Source of the DNA: Paenibacillus foliorum
Lineage (GTDB): Bacteria > Bacillota > Bacilli > Paenibacillales > NBRC-103111
DNA: 64,000 nucleotides
Reading direction: 5' to 3'
NCBI RefSeq assembly: GCF_013141765.1
Contig: NZ_WHOD01000097.1
Span: forward strand, 62,001-126,000
Shown piece after piece: positions 26,819-35,639 of the stretch. Below the pieces are notes generated by a model. That model saw only the letters and a list, made by a program, of their open reading frames with translations. It made no database searches and was not told the DNA's origin. Each line of letters starts with the position of its first letter. Within the stretch, counting starts at the first letter, position 1. The translations under genes and the position numbers were made by a program.

Positions 26819-27731
26819 AACCGCTTAGTTTCAAATAACCTATGGCGAAAATCATTAGAATGAAGAAACCGATAACGGTCAACGCGGAACCATATCCGAA
26901 GTTCTGCGCCACGATAGCTTGATTGGCAACATACATCGTCATTGTCATGGTGTGATTTGCAGGCCCCCCATTGGTCATAGCGAAGATCATGTCTACGTTG
27001 TTAAATTCCCAAACGGCCCTGAGTAATGTCGAGAGAATAATCGAATTCTTCAAATAAGGAAGCGTAATATGGATAAACGACTTGGTGCGTCCTCCTCCAT
27101 CCACCGTGCAAGATTCATATAATTCCTGTGGAATCGTTTGCAAGGCAGCAAGCATCGTAATCGTAAAGAATGGAATACCTCTCCATAGCTCGGACAATAC
27201 AACTGAAAAAAATACACTCTCCGGATCGGCTAGCCATGCGATAGGTGAATCCAGTAGGTTCAACCGCAGAAGAATATCATTCAATAGTCCGTTATGCTCG
27301 TTATAAAGTAGAGACCACATAGTTGCTGTGATCACTCCAGATATAGCCCAAGGTATGATTGCCGCTGTTCGAAATACCCCTCGGAATTTAAAGGCTTGAT
27401 TTAACACTAAAGCGATAAGAAGTCCGAACACAAGCTGTAAAGCGACCTCCCAAACCACCCATTTGAAAGAAATCCATAAGCTTAATTTAAAAATTTCGTC
27501 CTTCGTAAAAATTTCGATGAAGTTGTCAAGCCCTGCGAAGCCGTTATAGTACGGTTTATTCGCATTAAAGTGCTGCAGACTGTAATAAAATACGTTCGCC
27601 ATCGGATAAAACAAAAAGGATAAAATAAGCAGGATCGATGGAGCAATAAACAAGTAAGGCATCCAATTTATGCGATTTTTCCGGCTTCTCTGTACAGTTG
27701 ATAAATTTGAATTGATAGTGTTTCCAGTCAT
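26799..27731 (-). CDS. CUT1 ABC transporter permease (MalF-like)
   Basis: 310 residues from ATG 27731 with GGGGGAAC upstream; a GTG at 27746 gives a longer alternative. Six helices; the EAA loop is LYESCTVDGGGRTKSFIHIT, in which the usual alanines are replaced by S and C. It is the first gene of a right-to-left operon: two permeases, lipoprotein, kinase, regulator. The 296-nt gap upstream to the divergent SDR gene should hold both promoters, but I see no convincing boxes there. Confidence 0.9.
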   Translation of the reverse strand: MTGNTINSNLSTVQRSRKNRINWMPYLFIAPSILLILSFLFYPMANVFYYSLQHFNANKPYYNGFAGLDNFIEIFTKDEIFKLSLWISFKWVVWEVALQLVFGLLIALVLNQAFKFRGVFRTAAIIPWAISGVITATMWSLLYNEHNGLLNDILLRLNLLDSPIAWLADPESVFFSVVLSELWRGIPFFTITMLAALQTIPQELYESCTVDGGGRTKSFIHITLPYLKNSIILSTLLRAVWEFNNVDMIFAMTNGGPANHTMTMTMYVANQAIVAQNFGYGSALTVIGFFILMIFAIGYLKLSGFGKEDN

Positions 27732-28027
27732 CTCTTGTTCCCCCATTCCTTGGTGATAAACAGTATTATAGGACAGGGGAATTATTAACGGAATTAAATA
27801 TTTGATTCAAATTGTTTAAAAATTAACACGGATTAGGAAGCCGAGGTTCTTTAAAGTGCGTGCTCAAGAGGGGACTTTTTGAACAATCACTCAAAATATT
27901 GTACTAACTGCAATAAATATTGAACCTTCTCTATATTTTTCTGCGCTATACTGAGTTCGACTACAGCTAGAAGGGGCTATCCCAGGGGGCGGGCAGAGCG
28001 CACTTATCACTGGAGCGAGGCGATTGT

Positions 28028-28846
28028 ATGAGACTGGAAGGGAAGACGGCTTTAATTACTGGTGGGGCCAAAGGTATCGGCAAAGGCATTGTGGCCCGTT
28101 TTGCTGAGGAAGGTGCTCAAGTTATTTTTGCCGATATGGACCAGACGGAAGGGATGGAAACAGCCCGGAGGCTTAGGCAGCAGGGAGGGAGTGTGGAATT
28201 CAAGCAGGCGGACGTATGCAGCGAAGAGCAGGTTAAAGCGCTTGTATCCACGCTTCCCAAGCTAGATATACTCGTCAATAACGTAGGGTGGACGGGGGGG
28301 AAGGCTGCTATTGATCAGATGGACTTCGACCATTGGCGCCGGGTCCTGGACATCAATCTGTCATCCGTTTTTCTTATGTGCAAATATGCTGTTCCTTTGT
28401 TGAAGCAATCACGTACGGCAAGTATCGTCAACATTGCTTCTGTTAACGCATACACGATGGTGCCTGCTCTGTCAGCCTATAGTGCTTCCAAAGGAGGCGT
28501 ACTCGCCATGACCAAGCAGCTGGCTGTCGAGTGTGCGCCTATAGGCATTCGAGTAAATAGCGTCTCCCCGAGTCTGACGTTCAGAGAGAATACATCTTCA
28601 CCTGCCGCATCCGATATATCTCTGGACTGCTATCCGCTTGGCCGCTTTGGTACGGCGAAGGATATTGCCAATGCCGTGTTGTTTATGGCTTCGGACGAAG
28701 CTGGATTTATAACAGGTCAAGACCTGTTAGTAGATGGAGGTATGACGGCTCAATCTGTTTCAGCGGTCATAAGGGATGACTTGCGAGCAGGCTGGAAGCC
28801 GGGAACCTACAGGCTGCTGCCGGATCATGCGGGTGATAAGGGATAA
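28028..28846 (+). CDS. Short-chain dehydrogenase/reductase
   Basis: 272 residues. Cofactor loop TGGAKGIG (11-18), then D36 in IFADMD (favouring NAD), NNVG, and the catalytic set S138, Y151 and K155 in YSASKGG. The C-terminus has FITGQDLLVDGGMTA, as in classical SDRs. It is followed by a dehydratase gene on the same strand and probably oxidises a sugar or reduces a keto acid in the same pathway. The substrate is not determinable. Confidence 0.88.
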   Translation: MRLEGKTALITGGAKGIGKGIVARFAEEGAQVIFADMDQTEGMETARRLRQQGGSVEFKQADVCSEEQVKALVSTLPKLDILVNNVGWTGGKAAIDQMDFDHWRRVLDINLSSVFLMCKYAVPLLKQSRTASIVNIASVNAYTMVPALSAYSASKGGVLAMTKQLAVECAPIGIRVNSVSPSLTFRENTSSPAASDISLDCYPLGRFGTAKDIANAVLFMASDEAGFITGQDLLVDGGMTAQSVSAVIRDDLRAGWKPGTYRLLPDHAGDKG

Positions 28847-28935
28847 GGTAACACAGTTGGTACTGGTATGAATGATGTAAGTCTGTACGGAAAGTTAGAT
28901 TTCGCTATCAATCCATGGATGGAGGTCCTTTCCAC

Positions 28936-30117
28936 ATGAAAATTACCAAGGTTGAAGTATTTATTGTCAAAATTCCGACTCCAAAGGTAGCTTCCCCAAA
29001 TACGAAGCGTTACATAACCGAAGATTATTATATTAATGAAGGCCGCCGCTCCTGTATTTATTCCGATAAAGTGGAGACTATTTTCATTAAGGTTTCTACC
29101 GACGAGGGGATTGAGGGTTGGGGAGAGCTGCTTGCTCCGACAAACCCTGAGGTGGCGGCGGCTGTCATTAGAGGCCACTTGGCTCCATTGGTTCTTGGAG
29201 AGAATCCGATGGAAACCCAGTATTTATGGGATAAAATGCTGGATACATTACGCGAGCGAGGCTACACCGGCGGCTATCTGGTCGATGCGATGGCAGGGCT
29301 GGATGTAGCCTTTTGGGATATTAAAGGCAAGGCATTCGGACTGCCGGTTTATATGCTGTTGGGCGGGCAATACCGTGACAAGCTGCGAAGCTACTGCTCC
29401 AGCGTGCCTGGCAGAACGACCGAGGAGCGACTGGAAAGTGTGGACCGGATTATGGAGGAAGGCTACGATGCGATTAAAATTCATACGTTTGGTAAAGGCA
29501 AAACAGCCGATCTGGAACTACTGTCCGCCATTCGTCGAAAGTATGATCCAAACCAGCTGGATTTGATGTTGGACGGTCACGGAAAATATACACATTCGGA
29601 AGCTTTTTCGCTCGGGCGTGCACTCGGAGAACTGGATCTGTTATTTTTCGAGACACCGCTTACCTTTGAAGATATTAAGGGGCACAGGAAGCTGGCTGAT
29701 GCCATTGATACCGCTATTGCGGTAGGTGAACCGCTACGTACTATTTATACGTTCAGAGACTGGATCACGGAAGGGGCGCTTGAAGTGGCGCAGCCGGATC
29801 TGGGCCGTAACGGTATTACAGAAATGATGCGAATCGCCCATTTGGCGGAAGCTCATCATCTGTCCTTCGCTCCGCATCTTAGTGTGCACCAGGCTGTTGG
29901 AGTTGCTGCATCGGTTCATGTGTCTGCCGCGATCTCTAACTTCCTGATTTTCGAATATCAGCCTAATTCATTGAAGGCATCCGAGTCGTATTCCAACGCC
30001 TCATTCAAGCTGGAAAAGGGAGTTATTAAGGTACCGAACGATCCGGGTCTTGGTGTGGAAATAGATGAGCTGGAGCTGCGTAAATTTGTGACAGAATATG
30101 CGGAGATTAAAGCTTAA
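28936..30117 (+). CDS. Acid-sugar dehydratase, enolase superfamily (second copy type)
   Basis: 393 residues from ATG 28936, behind GGAGG. Catalytic layout matches the enzyme at 18755-19915 residue by residue: K181-I-H183, D213 with H215 (DGHGKY), E239, E265, D288 (QPDLGRNG), H314 (APHLSVHQ) and E340. The two share the loop RERGYxxGxxxDA and the FEYQP/LEYQP ending but differ widely elsewhere. They are therefore diverged paralogs likely to use different acids or epimers. It follows the SDR gene after 89 nt, in a probable operon. Confidence 0.87.
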   Translation: MKITKVEVFIVKIPTPKVASPNTKRYITEDYYINEGRRSCIYSDKVETIFIKVSTDEGIEGWGELLAPTNPEVAAAVIRGHLAPLVLGENPMETQYLWDKMLDTLRERGYTGGYLVDAMAGLDVAFWDIKGKAFGLPVYMLLGGQYRDKLRSYCSSVPGRTTEERLESVDRIMEEGYDAIKIHTFGKGKTADLELLSAIRRKYDPNQLDLMLDGHGKYTHSEAFSLGRALGELDLLFFETPLTFEDIKGHRKLADAIDTAIAVGEPLRTIYTFRDWITEGALEVAQPDLGRNGITEMMRIAHLAEAHHLSFAPHLSVHQAVGVAASVHVSAAISNFLIFEYQPNSLKASESYSNASFKLEKGVIKVPNDPGLGVEIDELELRKFVTEYAEIKA

Positions 30118-30160
30118 CATTTTTTTTGAACATCTCTGAATAATAAGGTGGCGAAGTAGC

Positions 30161-30166
30161 TATAAT
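30161..30166 (+). promoter_or_regulatory. -10 box of the structured RNA
   Basis: TATAAT (30161-30166) lies 5 nt before the 5' arm of the closing helix. No good -35 box is at 16-18 nt; GAATAA is there. Confidence 0.45.
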
Positions 30167-30170
30167 ATGA

Positions 30171-30402
30171 TTCAACGGTGAAAAGAGAGGTGTGGTTCCG
30201 TTGGGCGATCTAACGAGCAATACTAGGGAAGTTGTTAGAATCTAAATAGAAGCGAGGGGATGTGCCGCAGAGACGTTATTGTAGTACCTAATAAATACTG
30301 CATAGTGTTCAGTTGTGGTTTGACCTAAGATTCCGAGAGGTTCAAGACAGTAGTACCAAATCAATTCACCGTTGAGAGGACTCCGCGAGGAGTCCTTTGC
30401 TT
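30171..30402 (+). ncRNA. Candidate structured non-coding RNA with paired ends
   Basis: The 5' segment 30171-30182 pairs with 30365-30376 over 11-12 bp (TCAACGGTGAA with TTCACCGTTGA). An intrinsic terminator follows directly, AGGACTCC (30377-30384) and GGAGTCCT (30389-30396). Inside are further hairpins: 30207-30214 with 30234-30242, 30281-30286 with 30296-30301, and TTGACCT with AGGTTCAA near 30320-30343. GTAGTACC occurs twice (30281, 30350). No open frame of note. A closing helix about 200 nt apart plus a terminator recalls 6S RNA or another regulatory RNA; I cannot assign a family. Confidence 0.55.
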
Positions 30403-30469
30403 ATATCTGAATGTATAAGTTACTTATTTTAAAGCTGGCATTCATTATTTAATCAAGGAGGATAAATTT

Positions 30470-30601
30470 ATGGATAGCACACGTGATTTTGTAGAGAAAT
30501 TGCACGATAAGCAGGAGAAGGACGAAAAAAATAAAAAACGTCAAGGTCAAGGGCATCCAGGCCATAAGTTGCCCGGTAAGCAGCACAGCACTAATAAATA
30601 A
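30470..30601 (+). CDS. 43-residue charged small protein (DUF4023-like)
   Basis: ATG 30470 follows AAGGAGGATAAATTT, an excellent ribosome site. The product starts MDSTRDFVEKLHDKQEKDEK and ends in GHPGHKLPGKQ plus a short tail. It is highly charged and has no membrane segment. From memory it fits the small DUF4023 family of Bacillales; its function is unknown. A hairpin terminator follows at 30650. Confidence 0.75.
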   Translation: MDSTRDFVEKLHDKQEKDEKNKKRQGQGHPGHKLPGKQHSTNK

Positions 30602-30649
30602 GCTATCAAGTAATAAATGCCATCAATATCATATTGACTATTTCAATCG

Positions 30650-30684
30650 GGATGAAGCCGCAAGTTGGGGCTTCATCCTTTTTA
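30650..30684 (+). terminator. Terminator of the small-protein gene
   Basis: GGATGAAGCC (30650-30659) pairs with GGCTTCATCC (30669-30678), followed by TTTTTA. Confidence 0.85.
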
Positions 30685-30802
30685 ATATGATGATTTCCGG
30701 TGGCCTTAGAGATGGGAGCTGTTAACTTGAACACCTTCCTGCTAATCAACACCTCTGTCTCTATTGTGTCTTGAGAATTGAGAAATGTCTAGGAAAGCCG
30801 TC

Positions 30803-31813
30803 TTATCGCATATGATTGGCGACGAACAGCAGCTCCTCTTTGCTTACATTAGTTGATGGCGAAGAAACGTGATAGATTACGGTGCGACCATCCTTTTGCT
30901 CTAACCAATTAATATCCTGAACAACACCGGTGTCACTCAAAAAGCTATTGTTGTTTACGGTATAAGCTGCATCAAATCCCGCAACTTGAACATTGTCCGC
31001 AGTAGATGATGGGCTGGTCTTGATCTTAACATCTATATTTTTATCTGAAGCGGGCATAACCGAATAACTGATCTCGATCCGGTCATGGCTGCTGTTCATG
31101 TAAACCAGACGTGGTGATTCCGTAATAAAATCAGTGGGGGCCAGCTTATCCTGAGCTGCTGCCTTTTGCCATGCCATACTTTGTTTGGCCGCTGCCGCTT
31201 GTTGCTGCAAGGGCTTGTAATACTTAGCAGTGCTCGCAGCATCCAGCATGCCTATCGGACTCTCCAGCTCTCCGCTGCTGAATGTAAAACCTTGCGGTAA
31301 TTCTACCGGAATTTTAATGCCTTCGAAATTCCCCTTCACTACGTCCTTCCACTGAGTGATATCCGTATACGACTTCGGCTGGTTCACCTTGGTTAAGCCC
31401 ATACCAGTCTGCGCTCCAGGAAGCTTTACTCGATCCAGCTCGTTAATGTAGACGACTGCGGATTCGCCCACAGATAACTGCTGTCTGACTTCATGAATGG
31501 AAGCTCTAATTTCTTTTAATTGAGCTTGTGAGAATTGTAGTTTTTGCTCCCCGGCTACTTCTATGCTTATGTTATTTGCCTGAAGGTTATAGAGGAGAGT
31601 TGAGGCATAAGCAACCCCGGAGAATAACAGTAGGCTTGCGGCTATTACCGCGATACTGCCGTATTTTTTTCGCCAAGCTCTAATAAAAGAGGGCCTCTTT
31701 TTCTTGCGATGCTCATCAAACAAGCGGTAAATCCGATCATCAAGTCCACGGGGGTATTTTCGTTTTGCGGCAGCTTGGTTCAGCTCTAGCTTAAGTTGAT
31801 TTTCGATGGACAT
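30803..31813 (-). CDS. Membrane anti-sigma-like regulator
   Basis: 336 residues from ATG 31813 with GAGGAGGCG upstream. Residues 1-50 are cytoplasmic and basic (RGLDDRIYRLFDEHRKKKR), with one membrane helix at about 53-75 and an extracellular domain of about 260 residues that I cannot place. It overlaps the end of the ECF sigma gene, so it is most likely the sigma factor's regulator. The middle has an Ala/Gln-rich stretch (LQQQAAAAKQSMAWQKAAAQ). Confidence 0.7.
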   Translation of the reverse strand: MSIENQLKLELNQAAAKRKYPRGLDDRIYRLFDEHRKKKRPSFIRAWRKKYGSIAVIAASLLLFSGVAYASTLLYNLQANNISIEVAGEQKLQFSQAQLKEIRASIHEVRQQLSVGESAVVYINELDRVKLPGAQTGMGLTKVNQPKSYTDITQWKDVVKGNFEGIKIPVELPQGFTFSSGELESPIGMLDAASTAKYYKPLQQQAAAAKQSMAWQKAAAQDKLAPTDFITESPRLVYMNSSHDRIEISYSVMPASDKNIDVKIKTSPSSTADNVQVAGFDAAYTVNNNSFLSDTGVVQDINWLEQKDGRTVIYHVSSPSTNVSKEELLFVANHMR

Positions 31814-32387
31814 AGAGTAGCGCCTCCTCATTTTCCTTCATTGCACTTTGTGCTTGTTTACGCAGCTTTTCCAAAGCAACACGGTGTCTCGATTTGGCGG
31901 TACTTAGCGGAATGTCGAGAAGCTCCGAAATCTCTTCAAAAGAGCAGTCCTGAAAATAACGCAATACGATCACTTCACTGTGCTTATAGGAAAGCTTTTG
32001 GACCAGCTCGGCAAGCTCGCTGCCTTGTTCATTTCTTAAATGAATTTGTTCCATATCCTCGGGTGTATGCTCTAATGGTTCCAGAAGCTTGCTCCGATTA
32101 ATTATTCTGAATCGTCTCCAAAGCTTGCGGTTCCAGCTCCGCGTTTGTCGGATGATCAAGCCATTTAACCATGAGCGGTAAGGCGTCTCATAATTGTAGC
32201 TTGGGAGTGCTTTGAACAATTCTGTATACACCTCGCTTACCACATCGCACACATCATTTTTGTTGCTGACAAGAAATGAAACGGTATGGTATACATGCTC
32301 CTTGCTGTGTTCATATAGCCTCCGAAACGCCTCTTTATTACCTTGGTTTACTTTAGCGATCCATTCATGCAGCTCATCTTCTGTCAT
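31791..32387 (-). CDS. ECF RNA polymerase sigma factor
   Basis: 198 residues from ATG 32387 (GAGGAGG 11 nt upstream; an in-frame start at 32456 gives 23 more residues). Sigma-2: EAFRRLYEHSKEHVYHTVSFLVSN followed by DVVSEVYTELFKALPSY and YRSWLNGLIIRQTRSW. Sigma-4: LSYKHSEVIVLRYFQDCSFEEISELLDIPLSTAKSRHRVALEKL in pieces. The product should direct RNA polymerase to a small regulon. It is paired with the membrane regulator through overlapping genes. Confidence 0.87.
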   Translation of the reverse strand: MTEDELHEWIAKVNQGNKEAFRRLYEHSKEHVYHTVSFLVSNKNDVCDVVSEVYTELFKALPSYNYETPYRSWLNGLIIRQTRSWNRKLWRRFRIINRSKLLEPLEHTPEDMEQIHLRNEQGSELAELVQKLSYKHSEVIVLRYFQDCSFEEISELLDIPLSTAKSRHRVALEKLRKQAQSAMKENEEALLYVHRKST

Positions 32388-32637
32388 AGGCGGCCGTTCC
32401 TCCTCTCTGAATGACTTGTTCAACCTATATTGGCTCTGCGAGCGTAATAAGTTCATTTTTTTCAGTTTAGCATAAGGCTTCTATTTACTGTCTTGCCGGA
32501 TGCTTTAAATTTGTTTCGGGCGTGAAAGATCGCGCTTATCATTTATTGCATGGTTTCCTGATAACGTGTTAATGTTGGAATAAACATATCTTAAATTGGT
32601 AAATAATTACTGGATTATCAAAAAAATTTTCGGATAA

Positions 32638-32664
32638 TGTAGAAATCGATACAACCGGTCCGTC
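32638..32664 (+). promoter_or_regulatory. Candidate ECF42-type promoter
   Basis: TGTAGA (32638-32643), a 17-nt spacer and CGTC (32661-32664), 52 nt before the DGPF gene. It resembles the TGTCGA/CGTC motif reported for ECF42 sigma factors. Confidence 0.4.
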
Positions 32665-32715
32665 ATTATAGTGAGTGAAAAAATAGCACTCAAACACTTT
32701 GAGAGGAGAAATAAT

Positions 32716-33063
32716 ATGAACTACACACTTCTGTTTTATGAAAGCAAGGAGGATTTCTCCCTTCGCACAGATCCGTTGCGGCAACAGGAATATCTGGCAA
32801 GCTGGTCCCACTATGTAAATGCTTTGCGTGATTCCCGCATTGTTGTGAGTGGATCTGGCCTCCATGCTCCGGAGACAGCCACTACCCTAAGGCGCCGAAA
32901 TGGCGAGATGCTCGTGCAAGATGGACCGATCACCGAGGCGAAGGAACAACTGGGTGGTTTCTTCATCATCGATGTACCGGATGTTGATACCGCATTAGAA
33001 TGGGCGGCCCGTTGTCCTAGCAATGCGGTGGAAGTACGGCGTAATATTCCGCCGATAAAGTGA
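32716..33063 (+). CDS. DGPF/YCII-domain protein
   Basis: 115 residues from ATG 32716 behind GAGAGGAG. A ferredoxin-like alpha/beta fold typical of YCII proteins: MNYTLLFYESKEDF at the start, VQDGPITEAKEQLGGFFIID in the centre (the family's DGPF motif reads D69-G-P-I here). The gene lies 9 nt from a sigma factor with a long C-terminal extension, an association that defines the ECF42 group. Its biochemical role is unknown; other YCII members have been proposed as lyases. Confidence 0.85.
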   Translation: MNYTLLFYESKEDFSLRTDPLRQQEYLASWSHYVNALRDSRIVVSGSGLHAPETATTLRRRNGEMLVQDGPITEAKEQLGGFFIIDVPDVDTALEWAARCPSNAVEVRRNIPPIK

Positions 33064-33072
33064 CCAGATGCC

Positions 33073-34296
33073 ATGAATGCACATCATGCAGTTGAACAGG
33101 CCGCCCGTGATTCCTATGGGCGGTTGGTCGCTTACTTGGCCGTACGTTGGCGCGACTTAGCGGCTGCGGAGGATGCAATTGCCGACGCCTTCCTCGCCGC
33201 ATTAGAAACATGGCCTCACATTGGTGTGCCAGACAAGCCCGAAGCATGGCTGCTTACTGCAGCGCGTCGGCGGCTCATCGATGGTGCCCGTCGTGCGAGG
33301 GTGCATGCCAATGCTGCTCCGACCTTGCTCGCAATGGCGGAAGAAACACAAAAGCTGGCTTGCTCCGACATTACGTTTCCTGATGAACGACTCAAGATGT
33401 TATTTATTTGTGCCCATCCTGCAATTGACCCTGTTGTGCGCACGCCGCTCATGCTTCAGACTGTGCTCGGAATAGATGCTGCTCGCATCGCTTCCGCATT
33501 CGTCGTAAAGCCTTCCACGATGGGTCAGCGGCTCACCCGTGCTAAAGAGAAAATACGTGGTGGAAACATCAAGTTCGAATTTCCTGATGCTAAAGAATTG
33601 CCACAGCGTCTCGACTCAGTGCTCGAAGCCATCTATGCCGCCTATGGCAGTGGTTGGGATGATGTGACTGGAGTAGACCCTCGTCGTAAGGGATTGGCTG
33701 AAGAAGCGATCTACATGGGAAGACTTCTCTTGCGGTTCATGTCTGCCGAACCGGAAGTGCAAGGCTTGCTGGCGCTCATGCTGCATTGCGAGGCGCGTCG
33801 TAATGCGCGTCGCAATGAGACAGGGAGCTACGTGCCACTCTCAGAGCAGGATATTTCGCTTTGGTCGGAAACCATGATCAAGGAGGCGGAGCATTGTCTG
33901 AGCAATGCCGCACAAGCAGGCCGCATCGGGAGATTCCAGCTCGAAGCGGCGATTCAATCGGTGCATGCCCAACGCGCATGGACCGGTCGCACTGAATGGG
34001 AAGAGATTGCCCTGTTATACGAGGGGCTCGTGCGCCTAGCGCCTACTATTGGCGCATTAGTCGGCCGAGCCGCCGCCGTTGCTGAGGCGCGCGGTGTCGA
34101 CAAGGGATTGGTGCTGCTTGAAGCGATCCCGACTGATGCGATCAAAAGCTATCAACCCTATTGGGCGCTTACCGCACATTTGTTCAAACGATCGCAAAGA
34201 TATGAGGAAGCCTATGCTGCTTACAGCCGTGCTATTGGCTTGTGCACGGACCCATCCATACGTGATTTTCTGAAGCAGCAGGCTAGCCGAGTTTAG
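33073..34296 (+). CDS. ECF42-like sigma factor with TPR-like C-terminal domain
   Basis: 407 residues, about twice an ordinary ECF factor. Sigma-2 covers about 10-80 (LAAAEDAIADAFLAALETWP, PEAWLLTAARRRLIDGARR); sigma-4 lies near 125-180 (ASAFVVKPSTMGQRLTRAKEKI). The last 220 residues are helical repeats with ALMLHCEARRNARR and a TPR-like end (KRSQRYEEAYAAYSRAIGL). In the ECF42 group this extension takes the role of an anti-sigma factor. GC is visibly higher than in the neighbours, and ribosome spacing is poor, which hints at transfer together with the DGPF gene. Confidence 0.87.
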   Translation: MNAHHAVEQAARDSYGRLVAYLAVRWRDLAAAEDAIADAFLAALETWPHIGVPDKPEAWLLTAARRRLIDGARRARVHANAAPTLLAMAEETQKLACSDITFPDERLKMLFICAHPAIDPVVRTPLMLQTVLGIDAARIASAFVVKPSTMGQRLTRAKEKIRGGNIKFEFPDAKELPQRLDSVLEAIYAAYGSGWDDVTGVDPRRKGLAEEAIYMGRLLLRFMSAEPEVQGLLALMLHCEARRNARRNETGSYVPLSEQDISLWSETMIKEAEHCLSNAAQAGRIGRFQLEAAIQSVHAQRAWTGRTEWEEIALLYEGLVRLAPTIGALVGRAAAVAEARGVDKGLVLLEAIPTDAIKSYQPYWALTAHLFKRSQRYEEAYAAYSRAIGLCTDPSIRDFLKQQASRV

Positions 34297-34399
34297 TGTA
34301 CGTTCCTTTCTACGTTCACCTTTGCTGAAATAGCGATGCGCGTTCTCTCATCTGAGAATTCCTCGAAGATTAAGTGCTATCGCAGCCGTAACGTAAGTG

Positions 34400-34444
34400 A
34401 AACAGGTCAACTAATGGTGTAACTCCATTAGTTGACCTGTTTTG
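34400..34444 (+). terminator. Terminator of the DGPF-sigma operon
   Basis: AAACAGGTCAACTAATGG pairs with CCATTAGTTGACCTGTTT over a 6-nt loop. The rest of 34297-34594 shows nothing clear. Confidence 0.85.
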
Positions 34445-34594
34445 TTCTAGCCTCTGATTAGTATCTGATCTAACCACTCGCTTTCCCCAGGAACACAAAA
34501 TTTTGGAGTAATTCAATAAAATATTGGAGGTTGGCCTTGCGCTTCTCGTTTATTATGAATATATCAATAAAATCCACATGCACAGGTGATGATG

Positions 34595-35551
34595 ATGAAC
34601 TCAATCGCAACAGCAGCCAGCGTCCCTAAACCCTCCTTGCGTACTAAGCTGTACAATAGTTGGAGACGCGTGATGCGCTTTAAAATTTTGTATCTTTTGC
34701 TGCTTCCGGAGCTGATTTACTTTGTCGTATTTAAATACATTCCAATGCTGGGCATTGTCATTGCATTTAAAAATTACAATATTGGGTTGGGCTTCTGGGA
34801 TAGTCCGTGGGTCGGTTTCAATAATTTCAAAAACTTTATCAATGGTGTTTACTTCTGGGACATCATGAACACGACAATCACGATATCGCTTGGCAAGCTG
34901 TTGTTTGGATTTTCGGCGCCTATCATTTTAGCCTTATTAATCAATGAGGTTACGGTAGGCTGGTTCAAAAAAAGCGTTCAAACCGTAACGTATTTGCCCC
35001 ATTTTATATCATGGGTTATCGCTTACGGCCTGATGGTCGCCTTGTTGTCGCCGGGTGAAGGCTTTGTTAACTTGCTTATCAAGCAGTACGGCTTTCAACC
35101 GATTTCCTTCTTGACCGAGCCTGAGTGGATTCGTCCGCTTATTATTGGCTCCGATATTTGGAAGGAGGTAGGCTGGGGAGCCATCCTCTATCTCGCTGCG
35201 CTGGCGGGAATAGATCCTAGTCTATACGAAGCAGCTCGTATGGACGGCGCCTCGAAGTGGAGACAGCTGTGGCATGTGACACTGCCTGGGATTCGCAATG
35301 TCATCATTATTTTGTTGATTATCCGCCTCAGCAGCATATTGGATGCAGGATTTGATCAAATTTTCATGATGTCTAATACCTTTAACGCTGACAAATCGGA
35401 CATTATCGATACTTGGGTATACCGACAGGGGATTGAGCAAATGCAAATCAGCTTGGCTACAGCTGTCGGGGTTTTCAAATCCATCATTGCATTCGTACTT
35501 GTATTGTCTGCCAATAAGCTTGCCAAAAAATTCGACGGACAAATATGGTAA
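34595..35551 (+). CDS. Sugar ABC transporter permease (LplB/YteP-like)
   Basis: 318 residues; of four adjacent start codons I choose ATG 34595, six bases after AGGTGA. Six helices after a basic N-terminus. Family marks: PELIYFVVFKYIPMLGIVIAFK and the coupling loop YEAARMDGASKWRQLWHVT. This type imports complex oligosaccharides, often plant cell wall uronides, with lipoproteins of the LipO type. It is the first gene of a five-gene operon running left to right: permease, permease, lipoprotein, kinase, regulator. Confidence 0.92.
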   Translation: MNSIATAASVPKPSLRTKLYNSWRRVMRFKILYLLLLPELIYFVVFKYIPMLGIVIAFKNYNIGLGFWDSPWVGFNNFKNFINGVYFWDIMNTTITISLGKLLFGFSAPIILALLINEVTVGWFKKSVQTVTYLPHFISWVIAYGLMVALLSPGEGFVNLLIKQYGFQPISFLTEPEWIRPLIIGSDIWKEVGWGAILYLAALAGIDPSLYEAARMDGASKWRQLWHVTLPGIRNVIIILLIIRLSSILDAGFDQIFMMSNTFNADKSDIIDTWVYRQGIEQMQISLATAVGVFKSIIAFVLVLSANKLAKKFDGQIW

Positions 35552-35639
35552 AGGGATGCTTACAAAGCAAGTTTTCTTCCGAAAACTCAGCAGATGTACG
35601 AAGCAAGTGTTCTAAAGAAAACTCTCAGGAGGGAGCACC

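Noticed and set aside
30171..30402. T-box, tmRNA, SRP RNA, RNase P or glmS ribozyme
   Set aside because: None of the hallmark sequences I remember for these classes is present.
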